Shown one piece after another: positions 10,975 through 22,160 of a stretch of DNA of 64,000 bases. Both the position numbers and the translations under genes were made by a program. The notes beneath the pieces were generated by a model, which saw only the letters and a program-made list of their open reading frames with translations, did not search any database and was not told where the DNA came from. How positions within the stretch are numbered: the stretch's first letter is position 1; every line of letters starts with the position of its first letter. This stretch comes from Lucinisca nassula (lineage: Eukaryota > Mollusca > Bivalvia > Lucinida > Lucinidae), in assembly GCA_963580285.1 (NCBI GenBank), contig OY757021.1, positions 94,909,221 through 94,973,220 on the forward strand, read 5' to 3'.

Positions 10975-11345
10975 AGGAAAATGTGTGATATTTTTCTTAT
11001 TTATACTCAAAACTTAGGTTGGTGGCTCGTTAGAAACGCCTGATAGTGGCGGTTCTAAACGAGTATCAACAACCAATGTCTTGGAACATAAATAAGAAAA
11101 AATAATGTGTACCCCTGCAAGTGAGAGAGTGTTTGATTTTTGCGTCTCACCAACAGCTAAGGTCATACGGAGACGGGACCTCGGTTTAAAGACTCATCCG
11201 AAAGTCTGGAGAAGCCCGGGATCGATCCTGCAACCCCTGGTTTACAAGGCGAGTTGCATAACCACAACACCACGAAGGCTTCTATGTACCCCTGCAAATC
11301 CCAGTTTTCTATTTATGTATAAAGTGAAGTTTACAGGGGTGTTTA
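10975..11345. mobile_element. H1 foldback MITE interrupted by SINE-B
   Basis: The left part has the GAAACGCC...GGCGGTTCTAAACGAG palindrome flanked by ATTTTTCTTATTTATAC and AAATAAGAAAAAATAATG. The right part (from 11285) resumes with ATGTACCCCTGCAAATCCC and the ACAGGGGTG end. The break is filled by the SINE at 11121-11284 with a 13-bp target duplication. Confidence 0.75.
11121..11284 (-). mobile_element. SINE-B copy with 13-bp target duplication
   Basis: On the minus strand it reads from the tRNA-like head (GCCTTCGTGGTGTTGTGGTT) through B box GGATCGATCCCGG to a tail related to (ACTC)n. TGTACCCCTGCAA stands on both sides (11108-11120 and 11285-11297), the mark of retroposition into an older H1 element. 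Confidence 0.85.
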
Positions 11346-12639
11346 TGTGTAATAGATTCATGTTATAACTTCCTCGTCCATAAACCCGTCCGATGATGGT
11401 GTATGCTTTTTCAGCATTAGGGACAATTATAAATTCTTCTAATTGCTTTCGATAACAAGTATTTATTCTCATACTATCTTGCAAATGTTTATTGTGTGTA
11501 CTCATTAGAATCGTCTCATGCAGCCGATTCTATTGACTACACACAAGGTATGACTATCTTATACAAACGGGCCTCCGTGGCAGATCTCCGTGACCTAGTA
11601 ATGTGATACTATGTTAACAATGTAGGACCGGAAATGTACCGTGTTTGGGATTGAATGTGACCTGTACAGTGAAGGTTTGTCTCTTGCAGGATTAAATAAG
11701 GCTGACGGGGTATGTAAAAGCGTTTGTTAATTTATTTATTTTGAGGGTTGTGGTAAAACCTTCATACCTTATAAATTGTCTGTTGTGTGTGATAGTATAA
11801 GAAGCACGTAGGTTGGTTGTCAGGTTTCTTATGAGCTATGGAAATGCATTAACCATTCAAACGTGATAAAATACAAATGATTTTGTTCAAAAACGATGCC
11901 TCAGAATACTCCGAATTGAACTGTTATTTTCCAAGCGGGCAATGAATACAAATTACATTACTATGGAAACATGCCATGGTTTAGTAACATCTCGACTGCA
12001 ATCTTCTTTGTCCCGCGTTTAAAATGGCGCTTCTTGAATAAATTAATGTACAGTCACTTGTATTTTTCATTGTACAGTGATCTGAGATATAGGGCAATTT
12101 GTTTTTACAGTGACCTAGAATCTCTGTGATTTATTGTGAAGAATTAAAAGGGAAGTTTTACACAAAATACACCGAAAGGCACACCCTTTCGACTTTGAAG
12201 AGATATTAAAATTCAACCTTTAGAAGATTAGTTCGGAATTTGTCTTTTCAAATGCTGGGACCCGTTGCAAATATTAAATTCTTTATTACATGGATCCCTA
12301 CTGATGATCATCTCTGTGGTTAAGCGTATTTAAAAGGCTTTTGAGGTCATGCCCGTTTTCAAAGGGAACGTATTCTAATAAGATTCAGTCCAGTTTAATT
12401 GCGCACCCAGTTCAATCTTTCGGTGCCCTAACCACAGCTTTATTGCAAACGAGGGTTGGAAAGGGTTGAGGTTTAGCAAGTCTATAATGCATTAATAATT
12501 AATTTTTGATTGCCTTTGCTTTGAGCCGTATTATTGGCCTTTCGAACTTGTGCCGTGACGTCAGACACCTGGTTATCTGTCTTACCGAGGGGTTATCGCA
12601 GGCTGTAATCAACAGAAAACAACGGAAATTTAAGCGATT
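11346..12639. other. Unassigned intronic stretch
   Basis: A decayed H1 scrap lies at about 11485-11545 (GTACTCATTAGAATCGTCTC and its partial complement) and a head scrap of SINE-A at 11570-11600 (GGGCCTCCGTGGC, CTCCGTGACCTAGT). The remainder is unrecognised. Confidence 0.4.
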
Positions 12640-12653
12640 TTAAACCGCAGCAT

Positions 12654-12954
12654 TGGTTGGTTGATTTGAGGTTTTACGTCCCCGTCAACACTGTAAAGGT
12701 CATTTTGGAGACGTTGCTTCCAATTTTGTGGGACTTTTACCCGAAATTGAGATGAAATGACATCTCAAGCCCTGTCGCCCAATGAAACCAATAGGGTTTA
12801 TTAGCATGGACGGTCCGCCTCGCACCGCGGTTCCTGGACAGGCTTAGATCCTCTAAGCGGTTTACCAGTACTAGTGTGCGGGCTGGATTCAGCTCTGCGT
12901 GGAAGCATCATGCAGCCCATATATTTCTTCAAGCCCCTATGGGCGGGGGCCGGC
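12654..12954 (-). mobile_element. SINE-C copy with 14-bp target duplication
   Basis: About 300 bp. In the sense direction (minus strand) it begins GGCCCCCGCCCATAGGGG and ends AACCTCAAATCAACCAACC. TTAAACCGCAGCAT flanks it on both sides (12640-12653 and 12955-12968). Confidence 0.9.
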
Positions 12955-12968
12955 TTAAACCGCAGCAT

Positions 12969-13419
12969 ACCTGTGACTATAAAAAATCTACGCCCGATTG
13001 TCATTTCTACAAATTTATACATCCAGTCAACGATTTCTTTTTATGACATGTAAAAGTATAAAATACTTGCATAATTTGTCAACGGTATTTGCACCGTATT
13101 TGAATAAAATGGCCAGAAATCTATGATTTTTATCCATTAAAATAGCTGATTAATTACCTGAACAAGTTTTAAAATAATAATCTTTCGATAACTGTCAGAA
13201 TTTTAATTTGTTTGTCTGCAAAATAGGATTTTTTTTTTAAATTTTAATTATTTCTATCCAATCCTTATATAGAATTTTAACTCCTCACTTATATAGACAA
13301 CTGTCGACCCATGACAGGATTACAAAAGAGGACCACGAGGTCCTGATCGCTCCCCTGAGCCCTGTGTATTATTTGGTCCCTTTTTCCCCATCAAAGTGAC
13401 TAATATATCTTTGGCACTG
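12969..13419. other. Unassigned intronic stretch
   Basis: AT-rich, no supported feature. Confidence 0.4.
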
Positions 13420-14670
13420 ATAAATATCAAGGACAGATGATGCAATAACCAAAATTGGAAGAGTGACTGTTCTTGCCCATAATATGCTTCCTTTCGTGTT
13501 TTATATATTTGTAAAAAAATTCAAGATATTCGTTATGGCAAAGGAGAAAAAAGGAGAAAAAAAAAATTTCAAATCCATTTAGTGCCTGATTGCTCAATCC
13601 CAAACAGGCGTCCTTAGGCTGCATGTAAAATTTAAATGAAATTGGTCTAGTGGTTTTAGAGAAAATGTATTCTAAAATGTCAATAGACCTGCAATACAAG
13701 TGACCTTCGGCCAAGGTCACAGAGACCAAGGTCACAGAATGACCATGACCTTAATTGTTCACAGACATTCATTTTTACCTTTTCTCATATCATAGACCAA
13801 AATATGTTTCGAAAAATGCATTGATTTACATATTTCCCATTGAAATTGGCCCAGTGGTTTCAGAGAAAATGCATTTTGAAATATCAATGACCCTGCAATC
13901 CAAGTGACCTTGAGCTTGACATAAAATATGTCATGGTCAGCCTAGTGTTGCTAGTACTCAGTCACCCAATGCTACATACCAAGTTTCGGAACAATCGTTC
14001 CAGTGGTTCTGGAGAAGAAGATTTTTTACGGTTTTTACCATATTCTGGCATGGCAGCCATCTTGGCCAAGTTATCTGGAACATTGGAATAAAGTTGAAAT
14101 TCACTTATGGTCCTGAAGGCTGAACGTAAAATTTAAATAAAATTAGCCCAGTGGTGTTAGAGAAAATGTATTCTAATATGTCAATGGACCTGCAATACAA
14201 GTGACCTTGGGCCAAGGTCACCGAATGACCTTGACCTTAAGTATTCATAGACATTCATGTTTACCTTTTCCCATATCATAGGCCACTATATTTTTAGAAA
14301 AATGCATTGATTTACCTATTTCCCATTGCAAAGCCTAAGGAGCCGAATTTGACCTTGACGTAAAATAAGTCAAGATCAATCTAGGGTCATCATTTTCGCA
14401 AACTTGGAAGTACTCAGTCTCCCAATACTACATACAAAGTTTCAGGATAATTGGCCCAGCAATTCTGGAGAAGAAGACTTTTAACGTTTTTACCTTATTT
14501 TGGAATAGTGGCCATCTTGGTCATGTGACCTGGAACATTTGAATAATTTTTTGTTCCCTTACTGTCCTTAGGCTGCATGTAAAATTTATATGAAATTGAC
14601 TTAGTGGTTTTAGGGAAAATGTATTCTAATATGTCAATGGACCTGCAATACAAGTGACCTTGGGCGAGTT
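13420..14670. repeat. Repeat D: ~430-bp degenerate tandem units rich in AGGTCA
   Basis: About three units sharing TCATAGACCA, AAAATGCATTGATTTACC, CAATGCTACATACCAAGTTT, GGTTCTGGAGAAGAAGA, GGCATGGCAGCCATCTTGG and CAATACAAGTGACCTTGGGC. Each unit has several AGGTCA/TGACCT hexamers, including closely spaced direct repeats near 13710-13755. The same family fills 22161-23420. Confidence 0.85.
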
Positions 14671-15489
14671 TGGGGTGAGTTATTTGACACGCTCTACAGA
14701 GACTATAACTTCTAGGTTTATATTTTATATTTCACCATATTATGCGGAAAGCATACTCATATATGCATACATAAAAATGTTGTTTTGTAAGATACACACA
14801 AATATTTGTATTCCTGAGAATCGTATATGGATTTTGAGAGCACGCCGGAGCCTTCTAATTATGATCGTTCTGGCGAGTATGCATAGTCTACGAGGGAATA
14901 CAATGATAAGGTATTTCCAGGTAGGCCCCACTTTCCCTATATGATATTTTCGGCTGTAATATATTATTGGTTTGGTCGCCATGAGGCGGGCAAACCGGGT
15001 ATAATGACCAGATTGTAACTGTTCCATGGAGGGGCACGTGACGCGATCAACCAATCAGCTTTAACGATGATGTAATACTATACTGCAATTTCAGGACACA
15101 GCCTGTCTGAATAGCGAAACAGACCGAAAAGCAAGCGTTTTAACTCCAACAATAAATATCTTAAGGGAAATGGATACACCTGGCAGGTGTGGCAGTTAGT
15201 CTACCATTTTTGGCTTCCGATTTCGATTGGAAACCCTTTAGATTGGATTGGTGATACCCCAGTTTATTTCTAACCGTCTTATGGCGTAACTAGGAAAGCC
15301 CTACAGATATTTACCCAGTGAAAACGGGTTCAGAATAAACAGGAATGCAGCGCCCGTCGATGTCTATTTATAATGCGTTTCCAGATATCTATTTATTAAG
15401 CGTTTCCAAGAAGTCAAACCAAAGAAAAAAAAAGTTACATTAGAAACAGGTCCTACTTTCAGTTTCGTCCTTTTGATGTAACCTCATAA
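14671..15489. other. Unassigned intronic stretch
   Basis: A MITE-F scrap is present near 15162-15180 (CTTAAGGGAAATGGATACAC). Otherwise unrecognised. A CACGTG hexamer occurs at about 15034; no promoter function is claimed. Confidence 0.4.
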
Positions 15490-15695
15490 TTAACCCATAG
15501 GTGCCAAAAATATTCCACTTTTATGAGCCTGGAGTGGTCATTTTCTAAGCATAGGGATGCCATTTTTAGGTAAGTTTTACAAAAATGCATGTACGTTGAG
15601 CAAACAGTTTAGATCTTGATCAGATGCGGCGTCTGATCTGGGTCTACACTGTTTGCCAATGTCTGAAAAGGGGTCGCTAGGCATATATGGGTTAA
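15490..15695. mobile_element. MITE-M copy
   Basis: Ends TTAACCCATAGGTGCC and GGCATATATGGGTTAA are inverted repeats. The central hairpin is AAACAGTTTAGATCTTGATC / GATCTGGGTCTACACTGTTT around CAGATGCGGCGTCTG. Confidence 0.75.
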
Positions 15696-15864
15696 TTCGT
15701 TAATGTACTTGATTCCAGTTGGCCTACCCCGTGCAAGATGAAATTATCTTAACTGCCGTATTCGACTGTTGTGACTCGAAACTAACCCTATGGTCTGTAT
15801 AACCCGTCTTCTGCATTGGGATCATTATAATGTGCTAAAATCTCATGGACTAGCATTTTCAGTT

Positions 15865-16065
15865 CATTACGAAAACACGCCTATTCAAATATATACAGAA
15901 TTTTGCCACCCAAATGAAAATTGCCCGATAAAAAAATTCAGATTTGTTCATATTTCTGCTCTAAATATAGATTGTGGGTACTGCTTAGAACCGCCTCGAT
16001 GACGAGGTTCTAACGACTACCCATTGTCTAGGGGTCAAGATTAGGTAGGCTTGTTTTCGTGATGT
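15865..16065. mobile_element. H1 foldback MITE
   Basis: Ends CATTACGAAAACACGCCTAT and AGGCTTGTTTTCGTGATG are inverted. The central stem is GAACCGCCTCGATGACGAGG. Confidence 0.8.
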
Positions 16066-16079
16066 GAGAAAATATTCTT

Positions 16080-16210
16080 TTTTTTTCTAGTCCAAATATA
16101 GATTGTCGATGCACGGTGTTCTGAACCCCCTATAAAGGAAAATAATGTACCCCTGTACACTCAACTTTCTCTATATAAAGTTGGGTTTATAGGGTTGTTC
16201 AGTGCTTATG
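16080..16210. mobile_element. H1 fragment
   Basis: Shares AAAATAATGTACCCCTGTA and the CAACTTTCTCTATATAAAGT short stem with other H1 copies. The central palindrome is lost. Confidence 0.5.
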
Positions 16211-17559
16211 CGGTAGCCTCAAAGTGCTTCAAGTGCCTGGTTACCTTCGTTGTTCAGTGCACGGACTTGTTGATGTAATGCTTTTCTTTTCTTAAGGATT
16301 TGTAAAAGAACAACAAAAAAAAAACGCCTTCAGATTACAAAAGTTAATTCTGTCACTCGAGTCACACTTCTCTCGGAGTCTCAAACTTTTCATGGTCACT
16401 CAGAATTTCAAGGACGAGTTTACGAAGAGAATTTGACAGTTGAAATCAGTAAAAAATAGTTTTGCAGAGTCCAGTTACATGTACCTGCAGATAGTCTAAC
16501 TAGCCGATAACTTACTGCGTAAAAAAATTCCGAGTTGTATTTCACGAAGTAAATCAATCAAGTGTGCTTGTTGTAGGGTGATCTCTATGAAAGCGATATG
16601 TCATTTTTTCTTCATTTCTATAGCAACATTATTAACCGTTCTTTTATAAGCGGTGGGTGAAGAAAAAAAAAACAGTTTTAAACCATGATTGCAGAACTTG
16701 TCTCGATCGTGCCTCGAACTCAGGCGGAAAGAGACCTCATATCCTACCAACATGGTCAATTTTACAAACATGCCATTGTTCATCGCATGTCAAACGGGCA
16801 ATTTAAAAGCTTAACATGTACATGGACAAATTTTCCACCAGCATAAAACCTGTGCGAGTGAGCAGCTCCCAACATTCAGCCTTCTCTGTTCATAAATGCC
16901 GATTTTTTAACCAATACAGTGAGATGCGCACCGACGTTGCGGTTTTGCTCCTCGACGGGTCCGTGAATATGTTTCTACGTAGATTGTCCTCCTTCCAATG
17001 GTTTAAGACGAACAGCTAACACTGAAACAGTTTCCGTAAAAGCCTTACCAGAAATATCGTGCTTATTTAGAGCGACAACATCGATGCTCGTCAACACGTG
17101 GCATCGGCTTCATGGGCATGACATGGGTCTTTTTCACAAAGGCGACCAGCACTGGCTTAAACGAGCCTGCGAGTACGTGCAGCCTTTCCACAGCCTTTGC
17201 TGCTCTCGGATATGTAGAAGAGAAGTTGCGTTTCAGTTGGCTGCGCACATGCATTTGACAAAATATATGCTTATAAGGGAGGTAATACAGAAGAAATTAT
17301 TAACTTTTTCAGCCCCAAAACCTGGGAAATCGAGTGAAAAAGAATGTGAAAAATATTGTTTTTTTTTTTTTTTATACCAGTTGATAACTTTACTTGAAAA
17401 TAAATTTGTAAACCAGCACAAATGATTGCTCATGTGCTTGGAGGTAAACTTCAACTAATGCGGACACCGATGCTAACGCCGACGCCGGACGCCGGGGGTA
17501 TGGCAATAGCTCCCCTTACTTTCGAAAGACGAGCAGATTTTCAACTTTACAAACTAGGG
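16211..17559. other. Unassigned intronic stretch
   Basis: No supported gene. A GC-rich patch at about 17462-17500 (CGCCGACGCCGGACGCCGGG) looks like a scrap of an interspersed repeat. Other ORF-like stretches have no recognisable domain. Confidence 0.4.
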
Positions 17560-17935
17560 AAGTAGAAGTAAAACAAAGATCAGGAATCAAGCAATTAACT
17601 TACTCCACCCATCAAAGACACCAAAGGGAAAGAAACACAAACACGAAGCGACCAGACCATAATGGAAACCTAAACAAAGGATGGCCATAAGGACAGTTAC
17701 TTTCCCACAAAATGGCCAAATGGCCATCCAAAATAAAAAGACACAAGTGATACACACAGCGAGTAGTAACAAACAACAACATAAATAAACCGCCACAGAA
17801 AAACCGCCTTGGAACGGTCAGTGGAAAGAATTCCACTGCGGGGCTTAAATCGATTTTACGTGGCCACAATCCTCGCCCTTACTTCCGTCGCGATTTAGAC
17901 AAATAATTTGTTCAGTCCGCATGAAGGCCTCCTAA
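17560..17935 (-). repeat. Repeat E, copy 1
   Basis: On the minus strand it starts TTAGGAGGCCTTCATGCGGA and continues GCGACGGAAGTAAGGGCGAG, GTGGCCACGTAAAATCG and GGATGGCCATTTGGCCATTT, ending near TGATCTTTGTTTTACTTC. It matches copies at 21346-21776, 26860-26972, 48674-49046 and 59957-60337. No tRNA boxes or obvious terminal inverted repeats, so the class is unknown. Confidence 0.85.
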
Positions 17936-18111
17936 CTCATCAGTGCAACATCTCCGTGAACACAAAAAATCAAAGAACCACTGAGGTGAGACAACGGTGA
18001 GGACTCGACAGCAAAAAAAAACAAAAAAAAAAACAAAAAAAAAACACTGAAATGCTGGAGCAAAAGAAAACCTACAGTTAGCCTTCTTTTCAAAAGGAAA
18101 CTTTATTACCG

Positions 18112-18333
18112 TATTTCGAAACACACCTATACAAATGCATTGTCATTTTTTGGCCAAAGAAAAAGAAATTTTAAAAAGAAACATTGGAATATTTGCCTTT
18201 TTTTGCTCAAAACATAGATTGCGGGGAGTCGACAGAAACGCCTCGACGAGGCGATTCTATCGAGTACTCAGACCATGAATACGGAAAATAATGTATATCC
18301 CTGCAAACCTGTGCTTTACTATATGAAATTGAA
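18112..18333. mobile_element. H1 foldback MITE
   Basis: Left end TTTCGAAACACACCTATAC. Central palindrome GAAACGCCTCGACGAGGCGA. The usual AATAATGTATATCCCTGCAA follows. The right terminus is truncated against the tandem units at 18334. Confidence 0.65.
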
Positions 18334-18785
18334 GATTATATTTTCTTGTCCTTTGGGATCATTGATTCCATTGTGGAATTTTGAAAATATCTGAGGGTCA
18401 CTGATGAGGCCTAATTTGCCGAAACTAGCTAGTCTGGCCCAGAAAATTTGTACACTCCTTATTTTTCAGTTCTGTGGTGTATTCCTTGCTTCCAAAGGAT
18501 AGCCCTTTTATAGAACATATTAAACTTCACTTCAACTGGTGTATGGGAATGTGTGGCGGCGGTAAAACGTCTCCCTGCACTACATCATAGTGTAGATTAT
18601 ATTTTCTTGCCCTTTGGGATCATTGATTCCATTGAGGAATTTTGATAATATCTTAGGGTCACTGATGAGGCCTAATTGGCCGAAACTAGCTAGCATGGCC
18701 CAGAAAACATGTGCACACCATATTGTTCAGTTCTGTGGTGTATTCCTTGCTTCCAAAGGATAACCCTTTTATAGAACATATTAAA
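18334..18785 (-). repeat. Two tandem units of the 1201-1960 repeat, inverted
   Basis: Each unit contains CTTTGGGATCATTGATTCCA, GCCGAAACTAGCTAGT, GTGGTGTATTCCTTGCTTCC and TTTTATAGAACATATTAAA, the reverse complement of the units near the left edge. Confidence 0.85.
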
Positions 18786-18869
18786 GGGGATAACAATTCT
18801 ATAGGCATGATTTCGTGATGGAAATACAACTTTAAGGACCTTATGGTTGCTACTCTGTTGGCTCTGTCC

Positions 18870-19050
18870 AACTGAAAAAGGGGTCTACTCTAAAAGGGGA
18901 AGAATTTGCTGCTCAAGGGGTCTACTCTAAAAGGGAAGAATTTGCTCCTAAGAAGCAAATTCTTTCCTTTAAGAGTATATCCCTTAGACATATCCAAAGA
19001 GAAACTACTTTTGCAGGAGTAGCCCCACCCCTTTAAGGCGTATCTATTTC
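18870..19050. mobile_element. MITE-F-related palindrome
   Basis: GGGGTCTACTCTAAAAGG and GAAGAATTTGCT occur twice. The second pairs with AGCAAATTCTTTCCTTTAAG to make a hairpin like that in 25736-25976. Confidence 0.65.
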
Positions 19051-19182
19051 CCTTATGGGGAACTTATAACAGCCGCAGTCATTTTCGCAAATTTTACGTC
19101 TTGCAATGCCATTATGGAGTAAGTCCATGGGGCCATGGAAACGAAAAACAACAGATTATAACTATACTACTACTTACAAAGT

Positions 19183-19484
19183 GTGGCTGGCTGCGGTAGC
19201 TGAGTCGGATGCAGTCTGACTGGTGATAAGGAAGACTCGGGTTCGATACCTACCGGGGTCGGCAACATTCGTTCGTGGAGATTGACTATGAAATCTTTTC
19301 TATGGTCATTATCTTCCTTCCGCTGATTCAGGAAGGGCAGGGGTCAGTTTTGGGCGACAGAATGTGCACTGAACTGGTAAACCGCTTACGGATGAGCCTG
19401 CTCAGGAAAAGCGTGGATAGGTACACTGACAGGCCCAAACATGACCCAAATCAGTATTGACTGGGCCGTTAAATAAAAAAAAAA
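19183..19484 (+). mobile_element. SINE-D: tRNA-like head and A-rich tail
   Basis: The head has the A-box region TGCGGTAGCTGAGTCGGATG and B box GGGTTCGATACC. The body includes GGAAGGGCAGGGGTCAG and TGGGCCGTTAAATAAAAAAA. A 10-bp target duplication with one mismatch, CTTACAAAGT / CTTGCAAAGT, flanks it (19173-19182, 19485-19494). It is the only copy in the window. Confidence 0.7.
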
Positions 19485-19631
19485 CTTGCAAAGTTTACTT
19501 CACACAGATAGGAACAGATTTATATATTCTGAACAGCTTTCGGTACGCTAATAGCTCTAATAATACGTACATGTAAATGTTGGAAAGACAGAGAACGTTA
19601 TTTTTCCTCATTTATAAAGATCGCTGGGTGT

Positions 19632-19850
19632 AACGGGCCTCCGTGGCCTAGTGGATAAGAGTGGTGACTCTTAATCATTAGGTCTCTCAACGCTGTAGGT
19701 TTGAGCATGGCTCAGGTCACATAATGAGAAGTTCTGCAACGGAAGGTCAGGAGGTTTTTCATCGGGTACTCCAGTTTTCGCTCACATCTGATTAACGATC
19801 GGCTTGATGTGAGTGAAATAATCTTGAAAGGATCGTTAAACGAAACATAA
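19632..19850 (+). mobile_element. SINE-A copy with 16-bp target duplication
   Basis: AAAGATCGCTGGGTGT is present on both sides (19616-19631 and 19851-19866). tRNA-like head GGGCCTCCGTGGCCTAGTGG, anticodon arm GACTCTTAATCATTAGG, body ending AATCTTGAAAGGATCGTTAAA. A relatively young copy. Confidence 0.92.
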
Positions 19851-19956
19851 AAAGATCGCTGGGTGTGTAAAAACATGTTCATGTTTTTGCTACTAGAATT
19901 AACGTCAGTGCCAAGGTCGAACCTTCAAACTCTCCCAAATATATAAAACATTTAGG

Positions 19957-20256
19957 CCACCCCCGCCCATAGGGGCTTGAAGAAATATATGGGCTGCATG
20001 ATGCTTCCACGCAGAGCTGAATCTGGCCCGCACACTAGTACTGGTAAACCGCTTAGAGGATCTAAGCCTGTCAAGGGACCGCGGTGCGAGGCTGACCGTC
20101 CATGCTAATAAACCCTATTGGTTTCATTTGGCGACAGGGCTTGAGATGTCATTTCATCTCAATGTCGGGTAAAAGTCCCACAAAATTGGAAGCAACGTCT
20201 CCAAAATGACCTTTACAGTGTTGACGGGGACGTTAAACCTCAAATCAAACAAACAA
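19957..20256 (+). mobile_element. SINE-C copy with 14-bp target duplication
   Basis: ATAAAACATTTAGG at 19943-19956 is repeated at 20257-20270. Full sequence from CCCCCGCCCATAGGGGCTTG to CCTCAAATCAAACAAACAA. Confidence 0.92.
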
Positions 20257-20539
20257 ATAAAACATTTAGGGAGCGAAACAGTCATAACGTTGATGGGTTT
20301 CTGTTCAAAAACTTCATGACTACTAAGTGACCTGCCACCAGTTACAGACCGAGTTGTTAAAAGCTTTTTTGGCGCATTCGATGGGAGCTATTGTACGTTT
20401 TACTAATCAGTTTCTTTTACAATTAAGTTGTGATCCAGAAAGATATACAAAAGGATTGCAAATTTCAGGTTTTTGCGGAGGGTACCTCAAAGAAACTGTC
20501 GAGGTATAAGATACAGTCTGATTCACAGTACTTTGTCTG

Positions 20540-20890
20540 GGCAGGCTTAGGTCTTCCTAGGCGGTTCAGCAATACTTCAAAGTTCGGTCGGTTTCAGCTC
20601 ATGCAGTCCAATATATTGCCCCAAGGTCTGATCGGCCCCAGTCCATCGGGAACTGAAGAAATAGATTGGGTTGCACGATGCTTCCACGCAGAGCTGATAC
20701 CGGCCGCACATGAGTAGTGTTAAATCGCCAAGAAGTTCTAAGCCTGTCCAGGAAAAGTGGCTCGAGTCGGACCGTTCATGCATTTCAACAATTTAGTTTC
20801 ATTGGGCGACAGATTGGAAGCAATGTCTCAAAAAAGACTCATATAGTGTTAACAGGGACATTAACAACAAATGAAATAGATAACCAAGGC
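20540..20890. mobile_element. Two degenerate SINE-C copies, head to head
   Basis: 20540-20640 reads in the minus sense (GGCAGGCTTAGGTCTTCCTA). 20640-20890 reads in the plus sense (GATGCTTCCACGCAGAGCTG, TTTCATTGGGCGACAG). Both are much more diverged than other copies. Confidence 0.7.
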
Positions 20891-21345
20891 CCTATAGAAG
20901 GCATGATGACTTAGGAAAAATCTTTCTATATACCCGTTTGAAAAACAACAACAACAACAACAACAAAAAACGGTCGTATTAAGTTATGCTTTGGTTGGTG
21001 TCCATCCGTCCGTTCGTAAACTTTTTTTTTCGTTTCCGTATAACTCCTACTATACAGTTTTCATCCGATTAAGCCTAAAATGTGTACGTAGTAAGGCTAA
21101 GATGTGGAGATATGCCTTAAGTTTCGAGAATTACTGTCCACCAAATATTAACAGAGTTATGACCTTTGAAAAATTCGGTTTACATTTTCGTATGGTTAAG
21201 TTTTGTGCTATACATGTGTAAAACATATGTAAGTTAAATTTAGGTTATACTTGCCATGGCGTTAAACAATTTACCACAGAATACTCATCACTACCCACCC
21301 CTCCTGATACCAAGGTCACAGACTTTGACATTTTATATACACGTT
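20891..21345. other. Unassigned intronic stretch with (AAC)n
   Basis: A short CAA/AAC microsatellite at 20943-20968. No other supported feature. Confidence 0.4.
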
Positions 21346-21776
21346 TTGTATTAAAAAATAGAAGTGGAGGCAATGATCAGGAATCGTTACAATCAACCCA
21401 CAGCTCCCATCAGAGACACCAAAGGGAAAGACACACAAACATGAAACAACAGACCCTAATGGAAACACCAACAGCGGAAAGCCAAAAGGACAGTTACTTT
21501 CCCATAAAATGGCCAATAGGCTATCCAAAATAAAATAATATAAACGACACAAACAACCATAACAAAAACAAACCACGACAGAAGAACCGCCTTGGAACGG
21601 TCAGCGAAAACGAATTCCACTGGGGGGCTTAAATCGATTTTACGTGGCCACAATCCTCGCCCTTACTTCCGTCGCGATTTAGACAAATAATTTGCTCAGT
21701 CCGCATGAAGGCCTCCAAACTTCAGACAAACCATAACAAAAATATACCGCGACAGAAGAACCGCCTTGGAACATTT
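21346..21776 (-). repeat. Repeat E, copy 2, with a partial second copy attached
   Basis: 21346-21716 is a full-length copy in the same orientation as 17560-17935. 21717-21776 repeats a 50-bp inner segment (CGCGACAGAAGAACCGCCTT), so a second truncated copy abuts it. Confidence 0.8.
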
Positions 21777-22160
21777 AAAGAAAAATGCATTAAGTTGAAT
21801 AATGATATCAGCTGGCTCAAATCAGAATGTAGACTGACAAGACCAAACCTATTGGATGCTTTTTGAAAGCAGCCAACTTGTTTATATAATACCGTACTTC
21901 TCTACCTCCCTCATTCTTATATTTCGTTTCGGTAAGGATGGGTGGAACGGGAATACTCGGTTATTATATAAAGACCACATGATGGGTCATAACATTGTAT
22001 TATTTCCACTTTATGCATGCGCTCTTTACTGCTTATTCCTTTGTTGTATTTTTGTTCTTTTTCTCTTTCCCTTTCTTACCATGTTTGTATTGTATTGCAT
22101 TATTATTATTACGTGTATAACTCTCCTTCTTGGAGGAAATAAAGAATATCTATCTAGACA
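21777..22160. other. Unassigned; right end resembles a LINE 3' tail
   Basis: 22120-22160 (CTTGGAGGAAATAAAGAATA followed by TCTATCTAGA) looks like the 3' end of a CR1/jockey-type LINE with a short TCTA-type tail. No RT remnant is attached, so a dead-on-arrival truncation is possible. Confidence 0.35.

Noticed and set aside
15020..15060. CACGTG E-box as a promoter
   Set aside because: A single hexamer with no gene start next to it.
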